A DNA stretch of 64,000 nt from positions 620,001 through 684,000 of the forward strand of contig OZ243038.1 of the NCBI GenBank assembly GCA_965212005.1. Direction: 5' to 3'. The notes under the pieces were generated by a model, which had not been told where the DNA came from, ran no database searches, and was given only the letters and a program-made list of their open reading frames with translations. How positions within the stretch are numbered: position 1 is the first letter of the stretch; every line of letters starts with the position of its first letter. Made by a program: the position numbers and the translations under genes. This document shows positions 9,566 to 18,503 of the stretch, in pieces. This stretch comes from G965212005 sp965212005 (GTDB taxonomy: Bacteria; Pseudomonadota; Gammaproteobacteria; Porifericomitales; Porifericomitaceae).

Positions 9566-10794
9566 CAGAATAACGCGACGGCCGGCGCCGGCAGCACGGG
9601 CGCGGGAGGCGGACTGCGCTCCTCGCCGGCCGCAGGCAGAAACAACTCGAGCAAATCGTTCAGAAAACGCAAGCCGCGCTCGGTAGCGGCGATGCGTTCC
9701 CCGTTGCGTGCCAACAGTCCGGCCGCCACGGCCTGCTCCAGCGGCCCCTCGATGCAGTCCAGAGACAAGCCGGTGCGAGCCGTGAACAAGGCCGGAGCAA
9801 AGCCTTCACACAGGCGCAGCGCATTGATCAGAAATTCCAGCGGCAGTTGCCGGGTCGCGACGATGCTGTCGTGATCGAGCGCCCGCGCACTGCCCGCGCT
9901 CTCCATATAGCGCAGCGGGTGACGGCGGCGGACGCGGCGCCGCGTCACGCCTTGCGCGAAAATCTTGCCGTGCGCACCCGCGCCGAGTCCCAGGTAATCG
10001 CCAAAGCGCCAATAGTTAAGATTGTGGCGGCATTGATGACCAGGGCGCGCCCAGGCCGACACCTCGTAGCGGGCATAACCGGCGGCAGTAAGCCGTTGCT
10101 CAATGAGCTGCTGCATCTCCCAGATGACGTCGCCGTCCGGCAGCAACGGCGGATGACGGTAAAACCAGGTGCGCGGTTCCAGCGTCAACTGATAGGCCGA
10201 GATATGCGGAACTTCCCAGCCGATGGCCTGCTCCACGTCGGCCAGGACGCCGGCCACGTCCTGCCCGGGCAGCCCGTACATCAGATCCAAATTGACGTTG
10301 GCGAAGCCGGCGGCGCCAGCCGCCTCCAGTGCGCGGCAGGCATCGGCGGCGGTATGAATGCGGCCGATCGCCCGCAGCATCGCATCATTGAAACTCTGCA
10401 CCCCGATGGACAAGCGATTTACCCCGGCGGCGCGCAGCATGCGGAAATTCCCGCAGTCGGCGGCGCCGGGATTGGCCTCCAGCGTGATTTCAATGTCGGG
10501 CTGCGCAGACAACCGGGCGGCCAGCGCATTCAACACCCGTTCCGTCACCGCCGCCGGAAACAGGCTGGGCGTGCCGCCGCCAAAGAACACCGCGTGCAGC
10601 GAACGGCGCGCGAGTTGTTCCAATTCAAAATCCATATCCCGGATCAGCGCATCGGCATAGTCATTGAACGGTAACTCGCCATGAGCGACATGTGAGTTGA
10701 AATCACAATACGGACATTTACGCACGCACCACGGCAAGTGCAGGTACGCCGTCAGCGGCGCCGTGGTGGCGGGCGCAGGGCCATTCACGTTCAT
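9565..10794 (-). CDS. hemW: HemW-type radical SAM protein (haem chaperone)
   Basis: The radical-SAM cluster is in LHLPWCVRKCPYCDFNSH (CxxxCxxC), followed by VFFGGGTPSLF, ITLEANPG, RLSIGVQSFND and NLDLMYGLPGQ, all typical of HemW. The CxxxCxxC spacing lacks the extra cysteine of true coproporphyrinogen dehydrogenase HemN, so a haem chaperone or insertion role is favoured. The frame is open further upstream, but ATG 10794 (MNVNGPAP) was chosen because homology begins right after it and the extension is low-complexity GC-rich sequence. The protein is 409 aa from this start. The gene is coupled to the Nudix gene downstream. In many proteobacteria rdgB precedes hemW; it is not present here. Confidence 0.93.
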   Translation of the reverse strand: MNVNGPAPATTAPLTAYLHLPWCVRKCPYCDFNSHVAHGELPFNDYADALIRDMDFELEQLARRSLHAVFFGGGTPSLFPAAVTERVLNALAARLSAQPDIEITLEANPGAADCGNFRMLRAAGVNRLSIGVQSFNDAMLRAIGRIHTAADACRALEAAGAAGFANVNLDLMYGLPGQDVAGVLADVEQAIGWEVPHISAYQLTLEPRTWFYRHPPLLPDGDVIWEMQQLIEQRLTAAGYARYEVSAWARPGHQCRHNLNYWRFGDYLGLGAGAHGKIFAQGVTRRRVRRRHPLRYMESAGSARALDHDSIVATRQLPLEFLINALRLCEGFAPALFTARTGLSLDCIEGPLEQAVAAGLLARNGERIAATERGLRFLNDLLELFLPAAGEERSPPPAPVLPAPAVALF

Positions 10795-11854
10795 CGCCTC
10801 GTCCGGCAGCGCGGCACACGGGTGCCCCCGCCGCTGACCAGAACTGCTCTCTGACCGGCGAAACGCCGACCGGGTGCGCGACAGTGGCCGGCAGCGCGCG
10901 GCAGCACCGGCAGCTTGGGAACCTGCTGGTCGAGCGATCGGGTAACGGCAGGCGAGCGTTCCCTGCTTAAGCGATCTGCCGGGGCGCATACGGCGCCGAT
11001 GATCGCTGCGCCCACCGACTGATAGAATGTAAGAGTATCCACTGAGCCTGCTGCACTGAGCCTGCTGAAGGAACGATCTGTCTGTTTACGCTGCACTTTC
11101 TTTGAGCTTCTCTGCTGCGCCGCCGGTCTCATTCAGCACGATCCTTCCTCGCCTATGCCGTCTTTTTGCCGAACAGAGATGGCTGCAACACGGTGAAAAG
11201 TATGCCATAAAACCGGGCGCTCCATACTGCCCGGCGCAGGCCGAACCGAAGCTCGGGCTTGCCTCCGCACGCAGTGCCGATGCGGGCCCGGCTCGTGCTG
11301 AGCTCGCCCGGGCCAGGATCATCGGTGCGGTCCTCAGGCCGAACACGACCGATCGCAAGATTGCCCCGGCAGCATAGCACGGTCTGGCACACCTCCCCTA
11401 ACCGGGCCCCAACCGCACCCTGTAGCCGAGCGGGCGGCTTTCGCCGGGCCCGGCGCTACCACAAGAGAAACCGCCCGCCAGGCATCCGACTTGGCTTTCG
11501 TCTCCCGCGCAGAAAGATGGTGCAAGCGAGGAACGGGGAGCGGGTGTTTTCCCAAACCAACAGTGAAGAAAATCACTGACTATCCATCGAACGGAAATTA
11601 TCCGGACGGCAGGAGGAAATGCCATTGCCTTTCAGGTCCCGGGGCACGCCGCTCGGAGTCAGCCTGGCCCTCGTTCTTTTTCTCCCTGGGGTACGGCTTG
11701 CACTGGTTGCAGCCACTGCTGGTCAAGTCAGCCGCATGGCATCTGCGTTATGCTTCGCAGGCCCATCAAGTGGAGCATCGGGCAGGACTGCTGACAGGGT
11801 CGGTCGCCCGATGCCGGGCATCGCTCCGGGCTTTTGCCGGCCCAGATCCTGCGC
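10795..11854. other. Long intergenic region, no supported gene
   Basis: About 1060 bases between hemW and the racemase-family gene, both on the minus strand. Several GC-rich ORFs cross it on both strands but none shows family motifs. The best-looking one (11619-11903 plus strand, preceded by AGGAGG) has the Shine-Dalgarno only two bases from the ATG and runs into the racemase gene. Short inverted sequences occur, but no clear terminator or repeat family was found. Confidence 0.5.
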
Positions 11855-12889
11855 TCAAGACATCAGGTCAAACCCTTCGCCCCAGGTGTCGGACAGCATA
11901 TAGCCCAGCGGATAGGGGTCAGAGGGATCCCGACCGATGCGGTGGAAACCGTAAATCCAGCCACGCCCGGACACCCGCGGCAGCACCGCCTGCCGCCCGC
12001 CCACCGTGGTCTCGCCGATAAACTCCATCTCGACCTCGCTGTTGATAATGGAGCGCGCAACGCACCGGGCGCCCGGCTGCACTTCGCCGCGCGCGTAGCG
12101 CACCGCCAGGCGCGCACTGCTACCGGTGCCGCAGGGTGAACGGTCGATACGTCCAGGCGGCAGCACCGCAGCTCCGATCTGCTCTCCCGCAGAGTTGTGT
12201 TCTATGAACATCGTGTAGCTGATGCTATTGAGGGAGGGGATTTCGGGATGCTGAACTTTGACCGTGCGCTTCAACGCACGCTGGATGCTGCACCCGGCAT
12301 TGACCAGGGCGCGCGCGGCTGCAGGCACAATGGAAAGGCCGATCTGGGCCGGGTCCAGCAGCGCATAATAGACGCCGCCGAAAGCGATATCGCAACGCAC
12401 TCTGCCGATACCATCCACCTCCACCTCCCGGTCCAGCTCTTCAACGAAGCTGGGCACCATGTCCAGCGTCACCCGCTCGCACTTGCCGTCCGCGCAGCTG
12501 GCAGTGGCCGTGACCAGCCCGACCGGCGTGTCCAGGCGTATCACGGTTTGCGGCTCTTTCATCTCGATCATGCCGGTTTCCAACATCACCGTCACAACGC
12601 AGATGCAGTTGGAGCCCGACATGCCGTGCGCCTTGTCGCCCTGCAGGATGATGAGTCCTGCGTCTGCGTCTGCCCGCGTTGCCGGCAGCAACAGGTTAGT
12701 GCTCATCTGGGCGCAGCCGCGCGGTTCCATCACGCAGAAGCGGCGCAGCGTATCGTCCACGCGGTTGATGTGGTTCATTTTGTCGATCATGGTTTGACCC
12801 GGGACGTCGAGTACGCCGCCAACGATGACCCGCCCTGCCTCCCCTTCGCCGTGAGCTTCAACCATGGTTACTGTTTTGTTCCAGCGCAT
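11855..12889 (-). CDS. Proline racemase / hydroxyproline epimerase family protein
   Basis: The protein is about 344 aa from ATG 12889 (MRWNKTVTMVEAHGEGEAG); this start is preferred because the family begins here and GGAAT precedes it. Members racemise or epimerise proline or 4-hydroxyproline, or dehydrate 3-hydroxyproline, using two acid/base residues. Here the first site reads MSGSNCICVVT, with Ser where proline racemase has Cys; the second reads RSPCGTGSSAR and keeps Cys. This is the Ser/Cys subgroup. Epimerase activity on 4-hydroxyproline is the best guess, but the substrate cannot be read from sequence. It is divergent from polA, with about 114 bases between. Confidence 0.88.
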   Translation of the reverse strand: MRWNKTVTMVEAHGEGEAGRVIVGGVLDVPGQTMIDKMNHINRVDDTLRRFCVMEPRGCAQMSTNLLLPATRADADAGLIILQGDKAHGMSGSNCICVVTVMLETGMIEMKEPQTVIRLDTPVGLVTATASCADGKCERVTLDMVPSFVEELDREVEVDGIGRVRCDIAFGGVYYALLDPAQIGLSIVPAAARALVNAGCSIQRALKRTVKVQHPEIPSLNSISYTMFIEHNSAGEQIGAAVLPPGRIDRSPCGTGSSARLAVRYARGEVQPGARCVARSIINSEVEMEFIGETTVGGRQAVLPRVSGRGWIYGFHRIGRDPSDPYPLGYMLSDTWGEGFDLMS

Positions 12890-13003
12890 ATTCCGATTCC
12901 ACTTAAGTAAGATGGGCCGGCGCTGGATGATCCGGCGCCGACCAGGGATGCAGTATGATACCCTTTGCGTGCCGAGCCGCACCGCAGACGGCAAATAATC
13001 CTC

Positions 13004-15715
13004 ATGAATGACACCAAGCAACTGATCCTAGTGGACGGCTCATCGTACCTGTACCGGGCCTTTCATGCCATGCCCTCGCTCGGCACCCACAACGGCCAGC
13101 CGACCGGAGCAATATACGGCATCGTCAATATGCTGCGGCGTTTGCTGAAAGAGTACCAACCCGAACGCATGGCGGTCGTGTTCGATGCGCCGGGCAGGAC
13201 TTTCCGCAATGAGTTGTACGCCGAGTACAAGGCCACCCGACCGCCGATGCCGCCCGAGCTGCGCTCGCAGGTGGCGGAAACACACACGGTGCTGGAAGCG
13301 ATGGGACTGCCCCTGCTGACAGTGGACAAGGTGGAGGCCGACGACGTGATCGGCACGCTGGCGCTCAGGGAAGCCGCTGCCGGCAACCCGGTTCTGATTT
13401 TGAGCGGCGACAAGGATTTAACGCAACTGGTCAACGAGCGCATCGGCATGATGGACGGGATGAGGGACATGATGTATGACCGCGAAGGCGTGATCCGCAA
13501 GTTTGGCGTGCCGCCGGAGCGTATCGTGGACTACCTTGCGCTGATCGGCGACTCCAGCGATAACGTGCCGGGCGTGCCCAAGGTCGGGCCCAAGACCGCG
13601 ATCAAGTGGCTGACCCAGTACGGCACACTGGACAATCTCATCGAGCACGCCGCCGACCTTTCCGGCAAGATCGGAGAGAATCTGCGCGACAGTCTGGACT
13701 GGCTGCCGCGGGCCCGGCAACTGGTCACGATCAAGACCGACGTGGACCTGGGGACACGGGGCGAGGCGGCGCTGAACGTGCGCCCGCCGGACGCCGGGGC
13801 GCTGCGCATCTGCTTTACGCGCCTGGAGTTCAAGTCCTGGCTCGCCGAACTGGACGCCGCCGAGCCGGAGACAGCGGCCTCGGCGGCGGCGCCGGAGAAT
13901 GCACCCGGCGCCGACTATGAAACGATCACCAGCGAGGAAGCATTGCAGCGTTGGATCACACAGCTGCGGCAATCGCCGCTGTTTGCCTTGCACTCCTGCA
14001 CCGCTTCGGCCACCGACAGTCCGCACGAGGGAGAGTTGGTCGGGATTGCGTTCAGCGGCAAAGAAGGGAAAGGCGCCTACCTGCCGCTCGCGCACGACTA
14101 CCCGGGCGCACCGCGGCAAGTGCCGCGCGACCGGGCGCTGGACCTGCTCAAGCCGCTGCTGTCAGACCCAAAAGCCTGCAAGGCCGGACACAACATCAAG
14201 GATGACGCCATTCTGCTGGAGCGCTGCGGCGTGGCTCTGCAAGGCATCCGCTTTGACACGATGCTCGAATCCTACGTGCTCGACAGCACCGGCTCGCGCC
14301 ACGATCGCGAGAGGCTTTGGGTTAAGTACCTGGGACAAGCGCAGACACCGCCGACCCGGCAGCGTGGCAAGCCGCCGTTTCACCAGCTGCCGCTGGAAAC
14401 GGCCGCGCCGCAGGCGGCGGCGGCAGCCGAACGCTGTTTACGGCTACACCAGGCGCTGTGGCCGCGACTGCAACAGTCCGAGCCGCAGCGGCGGATATTT
14501 GAACAGCTCGAGATGCCGCTGGTACCGGTGCTGGCGCAGATGGAGGCCAACTGCGTCGGCATAGACGGCGAAATGCTGCGGCGCCAGGACGAAGACCTGG
14601 GCCGGCGCGCCAGGGAGGTCGAGCAGCGCGCCCATGAAGCCGCCGGCGGCCCATTCAACATCGCCTCCCCCAGGGAGGTCCAGACAGTGCTGTACGACAA
14701 ACTGCAATTGCGCGTGCTGCGCAAGACGCCCGGCGGTCAGCGCTCAACCGCCGAGGCCGTGCTGGAAGAGTTGGCCGCGGAGTATGAGTTGCCGCGCCTG
14801 ATCCTGAAATACCGCAGCCTCAGTAAACTGCAATCCACCTACACGGACAAACTGCCGAAACGGATCAATCCGCGCACCGGGCGCATTCACACTTGCTATC
14901 ACCAGGCAGTGGCGGCTACCGGACGGCTGTCGTCGTCGGACCCCAACCTGCAGAACATTCCGGTGCGCAGCGCCGACGGCCGCCGCATACGCGAGGCATT
15001 CGTGCCGGACCCGGGTCACCTGCTGCTATCGGCCGATTATTCGCAGATCGAACTGCGCATCATGGCCCATTTGTCGGCGGACGACGGCCTGCTCGCGGCG
15101 TTTCGGCGCGGCGAGGACATCCATCGCTGCACCGCCGCCGAGGTCTTTGGACTGGCACCGGAAGCAGTCATTGACGATCAGCGGCGCCACGCAAAGGCTA
15201 TCAACTTCGGCTTGATCTACGGTATGTCGGCGTTCGGCCTCGCCCGTCAACTGCATATCGGGCAGGACCAGGCGCGGCTATACATACAACAATACTTCTC
15301 GCGCTATCCCGGGGTCAAAGCGTACATGGAGAGCACGCGCCAAAAAGCGCGCCAGCAAGGCTACGTGGAAACCGTGTTCGGACGCCGCCTCTACCTGCCG
15401 GAAATTAAAGCCCCCAGCCACAGCCGCCGGCAATATGCCGAGCGGGCCGCGATCAACGCCCCGATGCAGGGCACCGCAGCCGATCTGATCAAAAGGGCGA
15501 TGATCGAGGTACACAACTGGATCCGCCGGGAGGCACCGTCGGTACGCATGATCATGCAGGTGCACGATGAACTGGTGTTTGAAATCCCCACGGAAGAAAT
15601 CGAGCACGCAAGCCGCGAGATCATCGCACGGATGAGCAGCGTTGGCCCCGAACTCAGCGTGCCACTGGAGGTCAAGGCCGGCACCGGCAGCAACTGGGCG
15701 CAGGCGCACTGTTAG
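13004..15715 (+). CDS. polA: DNA polymerase I, proofreading site degenerate
   Basis: This is 903 aa from ATG 13004 (MNDTKQLILVDGSSYLYRAF); a TTG 39 bases upstream is open but adds no conserved sequence. Order: 5'-3' exonuclease (residues 1 to ~300, with DKDLTQLV and GDSSDNVPGVPKVGPKTA), 3'-5' exonuclease-like fold (~310-490), polymerase (~500-903). Polymerase motifs are intact: A (LLSADYSQIELRIMAHL), B (RRHAKAINFGLIYGMSAFG) and C (MQVHDELVFE). In the middle domain, the E. coli D355/E357 positions read LHSC (His330, Cys332) and the Y497/D501 positions read QAAAA (Gln470, Ala474); only Asp401 (NIKDD) remains. Gap filling and repair should work; proofreading probably does not. Confidence 0.96.
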   Translation: MNDTKQLILVDGSSYLYRAFHAMPSLGTHNGQPTGAIYGIVNMLRRLLKEYQPERMAVVFDAPGRTFRNELYAEYKATRPPMPPELRSQVAETHTVLEAMGLPLLTVDKVEADDVIGTLALREAAAGNPVLILSGDKDLTQLVNERIGMMDGMRDMMYDREGVIRKFGVPPERIVDYLALIGDSSDNVPGVPKVGPKTAIKWLTQYGTLDNLIEHAADLSGKIGENLRDSLDWLPRARQLVTIKTDVDLGTRGEAALNVRPPDAGALRICFTRLEFKSWLAELDAAEPETAASAAAPENAPGADYETITSEEALQRWITQLRQSPLFALHSCTASATDSPHEGELVGIAFSGKEGKGAYLPLAHDYPGAPRQVPRDRALDLLKPLLSDPKACKAGHNIKDDAILLERCGVALQGIRFDTMLESYVLDSTGSRHDRERLWVKYLGQAQTPPTRQRGKPPFHQLPLETAAPQAAAAAERCLRLHQALWPRLQQSEPQRRIFEQLEMPLVPVLAQMEANCVGIDGEMLRRQDEDLGRRAREVEQRAHEAAGGPFNIASPREVQTVLYDKLQLRVLRKTPGGQRSTAEAVLEELAAEYELPRLILKYRSLSKLQSTYTDKLPKRINPRTGRIHTCYHQAVAATGRLSSSDPNLQNIPVRSADGRRIREAFVPDPGHLLLSADYSQIELRIMAHLSADDGLLAAFRRGEDIHRCTAAEVFGLAPEAVIDDQRRHAKAINFGLIYGMSAFGLARQLHIGQDQARLYIQQYFSRYPGVKAYMESTRQKARQQGYVETVFGRRLYLPEIKAPSHSRRQYAERAAINAPMQGTAADLIKRAMIEVHNWIRREAPSVRMIMQVHDELVFEIPTEEIEHASREIIARMSSVGPELSVPLEVKAGTGSNWAQAHC

Positions 15716-15832
15716 CGGGGCAGGCAGGGCAACAGAGAAATATCGATGCAAATAGCATCATTTCAATTCATATTAGCGAAGATAAACGCAGTTTTGGCCG
15801 GCATGGCCTCCGGCGGTTGCCGTTCCCACGGC

Positions 15833-16250
15833 ACCCAGGCCGCGGCGAGCCTGGGAGCCGGCCCCTGCTAATGCCAGGCGGCTCGCCACTGCCCATCTGA
15901 CATATGGCACTGCAGCCGGTGCAGGATGACAAACCTGACTTTCCCGAAGGACGGTTGCCATTTCCACGGCTCCCAGGCTCTCGCACCCAGGCCGCGGCGA
16001 GCCTGGGAGCCGGCCCCTGCTAATGCCAGACGGCTCGCCACTGCCCATCTGACGCCTGGCACTGCAGCCGGTGCAGGATGACAAACCTGACTTTCCCGAA
16101 GGACGGTTGCCATTTCCACGGCTCCCAGGCTCTCGCACCCAGGCCGCGGCGAGCCTGGGAGCCGGCCCCTGCTAATGCCAGACGGCTCGCCACTGCCCAT
16201 GTGATGCCTGGCACGGCAGCCGGTGCAGGATGACAAAGGTGACTTTCCCG
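15833..16250. repeat. 152-bp tandem repeat, about 2.75 copies, with a 12-bp hairpin
   Basis: Copies begin at 15833, 15985 and 16137 (exactly 152 bases apart); the third is cut short near 16250. Each copy includes AGCCTGGGAGCC, and most also GGCTCCCAGGCT, a perfect 12-bp inverted pair enclosing about 20 bases. Copies differ by a few substitutions. The block fills the gap between polA and cca. Minus-strand ORFs crossing it are by-products of the repeat. It resembles an intergenic palindromic repeat family; function unknown. Confidence 0.9.
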
Positions 16251-16290
16251 AATGAATCGAAGGATGATCGCAGGCACGATAGTGGGCGGC

Positions 16291-17439
16291 TTACTGCGCT
16301 TCCAGGCAGCGCTGGATGGCCTGTACGCGCCGGGCGCGCAGCGCCTGGCCCAGGGCCGCTCCGGAAAGCTTTTGTGCCAGCAACGCGCGCGCGTCAACGG
16401 AGCGCGCAGCCTCATACGCCGCAGGCAGGAAAGCGACCCGACGCTCCATCTCCGGTACCGGGCAGACGGCCGCGGCAGTCTGACTGCCCGGCGGGTTCGG
16501 TGCGGCATCTTCCACGGTGCAGGCGCTCAACGCATCGCACAGCTCTGCCAGATGTTCCGGCTGGCGCAACAGGTCTGCCGATTCCAGCACAGTGAATACG
16601 AGTTCGGCATTCCATGGCCCACCCCGGATCAGCGGCAGGCAGCGTAACGTGCGCTGGGCCGCCCGGCGAAAGGCAAATGGCAGGCGGTAGCGCTCGGCCA
16701 AAGCCCGCAGTTGCGCTTCCTCGCCCAGGATCGCCGCATGCGCGGCCAAGCGCGCCCGGGCGCTGCTCGTGCGCGCTGCCGCCCGCTCCAGCAGGCGCAG
16801 CGCCGGAAGCTCTCCCAGCGCCGGCGGCAGCAGACGTCCGAGTGCGCCGCAAGCATTGAGTACCTGGAAGAAATGAACCGGGCGCGGTCCGTCCAGGGCT
16901 CGTTCCCATTCCCGCCACACCCGCTCGGGCGTTAAAGTCTCCAACTCGCCGGAAGCGCTGATCTGACGCATGCACTGCAGCGTCTCCGGCGCCACCTGAA
17001 AGTCCAGCTGGGCCGCGAACCGCGCCACCCGCAGCACCCGCAGCGGGTCTTCGACGAAGGCGGGAGAAATATGCCTCAGCAGGCCCCGTCTGATATCTTC
17101 CTGGCCGCCGAACGGATCGATCAGCTCCCCTTCCAGGCTTTCCGCGATGGCATTGATCGTCAGGTCTCGCCGCCGCAGATCATCTTCCAGCCGAACTTCG
17201 GGGCAAGTATAAAAATGGAATCCGCGGTAGCCACGGCCGGACTTGCGCTCGGTGCGGGCCAGCGCATACTCCTCGCCGCTGTCCGGATGCAGGAAGACCG
17301 GAAAATCCCGGCCCACCGGCCGGTACCCTGCGGCGAGCATCTGCTCCGGGGAGCCCCCCACCACTACCCAGTCCTGGTCCTTGCTCGGCTTGCCCAGCAG
17401 CCGGTCACGAACCGCGCCACCTACCCGGTAGAATTTCAT
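16291..17439 (-). CDS. cca: CCA-adding tRNA nucleotidyltransferase
   Basis: This 382-aa enzyme adds or repairs the 3' CCA of tRNA. Class II features in order: [13 protein letters not shown] (nucleotide-binding GG..R), DQDWVVVG (the DxD-type metal site is DQD here), [36 protein letters not shown] (RRxxR-like region) and [16 protein letters not shown]. Its length is shorter than E. coli Cca (about 412) because the C-terminal HD phosphohydrolase domain is absent, so only the transferase function is expected. The gene is followed on its 3' side by the 152-bp repeat block. Confidence 0.95.
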   Translation of the reverse strand: MKFYRVGGAVRDRLLGKPSKDQDWVVVGGSPEQMLAAGYRPVGRDFPVFLHPDSGEEYALARTERKSGRGYRGFHFYTCPEVRLEDDLRRRDLTINAIAESLEGELIDPFGGQEDIRRGLLRHISPAFVEDPLRVLRVARFAAQLDFQVAPETLQCMRQISASGELETLTPERVWREWERALDGPRPVHFFQVLNACGALGRLLPPALGELPALRLLERAAARTSSARARLAAHAAILGEEAQLRALAERYRLPFAFRRAAQRTLRCLPLIRGGPWNAELVFTVLESADLLRQPEHLAELCDALSACTVEDAAPNPPGSQTAAAVCPVPEMERRVAFLPAAYEAARSVDARALLAQKLSGAALGQALRARRVQAIQRCLEAQ

Positions 17440-17528
17440 CGTCGGTCAGGGCCGGGCCGCCGGCCACCGGGCGCCCGCTGCGGGAGCAGGCCCAGCTGGC
17501 GGATACAGGCTTTGATCAGAGCCGCGGG

Positions 17529-18503
17529 CTAAGTCCGATCGGACGGGCGCCCCGCCTTCTGCCGAAAAAAATCCAGCCGCGACGGCCGCTGGGGATTCAG
17601 GTACTCAGGAGCAATCGCTTCCAGCGGCTGCAAGGGAATCCCCAAAGCCTCGCAGTCTCCCGGCTGACACACGCAGGACAACTGGGCCGAGCGAAAATTA
17701 TCGGTGGAGAACGGCTTGCCCGGGACGTAATCGCAGACCACGGCCTGCATCAGCGAGAGCGACTTCCCTAACGGGATCACGATCCGCTTCAAGCCGGCGC
17801 AGCGGGCCGCGTAGCGCACTAGTTCCAACAGCGTGTAGACCTGCGGGCCGCAGACCCGGTAGCGGCGCCCGTATGAATCCGGACGCGGCAAAATACGCAC
17901 GATCAGTTTGGCCACGTCCTCCACGTACACCGGGGCAAAGCGCGATGAAGCGCAGGCCAGCGGAAAAAAAAGCGGCACCATGCGCATCAATTCGACAAAG
18001 CGGTTGAGAAAACGGTCTTCGGGACCAAAGATCACCGACGGCTGCAGGATTGTATGCTTCAGGTAGCTCTCCGTGGTCTTGACCAGCACCTCCGCTTCTC
18101 CCTTGCTGCGCAGGTAATAACTGGGGGCGTGCGCTGCATCCGCGTTCAACGCGCTCATGTGAATATAGCGCCGGACCCCGACCTCCCTGATGGCCTCCAA
18201 TACACGGCGCGTCAGTTCCACGTGCGCACGGCGAAAGCCATGGCCGTTGTCGCCACGTTCGTTCAGGATGCCAACCAGGTTGATTACGGCGTCACAACCG
18301 TCAAACTGCTGTTTCAACGCGGCGTGGTCATCCACGTTGGTTTCGATCAGATCCAGCTCCGGCAGCAAGATCAAGCGGTGCCGATGGGATTCCCGGTGGC
18401 GAGTCAGCACGCGCAACCGATACCCCGCCTGCACTAAATAATTCGCCAGCGTGCGGCCTACAAAGCCCGTGCCGCCCAGCAGGCAGATCCGGTCAATTTT
18501 CAT
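17529..18503 (-). CDS. NAD(P)-binding epimerase/dehydratase-like SDR (complex I NDUFA9-like)
   Basis: This is about 324 aa from ATG 18503 (MKIDRICLLGGTGFVGRTLANYLV); the open frame continues upstream but overlaps slt. The Rossmann motif GGTGFVGR is at the N-terminus, and CDAVINLVGILNERG, YIHMSALNAD and SYYLRSKGEAE follow, as in atypical SDRs of the NDUFA9/YfcH-like group. The catalytic YxxxK is present as YYLRSK. In bacteria these proteins are poorly characterised; quinone- or lipid-related roles have been suggested. The start overlaps the end of slt by 11 bases, so the two are probably co-translated. Confidence 0.85.
   Translation of the reverse strand: MKIDRICLLGGTGFVGRTLANYLVQAGYRLRVLTRHRESHRHRLILLPELDLIETNVDDHAALKQQFDGCDAVINLVGILNERGDNGHGFRRAHVELTRRVLEAIREVGVRRYIHMSALNADAAHAPSYYLRSKGEAEVLVKTTESYLKHTILQPSVIFGPEDRFLNRFVELMRMVPLFFPLACASSRFAPVYVEDVAKLIVRILPRPDSYGRRYRVCGPQVYTLLELVRYAARCAGLKRIVIPLGKSLSLMQAVVCDYVPGKPFSTDNFRSAQLSCVCQPGDCEALGIPLQPLEAIAPEYLNPQRPSRLDFFRQKAGRPSDRT

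Noticed and set aside
11619..11903. 94-aa plus-strand ORF with AGGAGG upstream
   Set aside because: The Shine-Dalgarno is only two bases from the ATG, it runs into an opposite gene, and it has no recognisable domain.
15773..16508. Minus-strand ORFs with GSGEPSGISRGRLPGSPRPG
   Set aside because: They are translations of the 152-bp repeat, with no start signals or homology.
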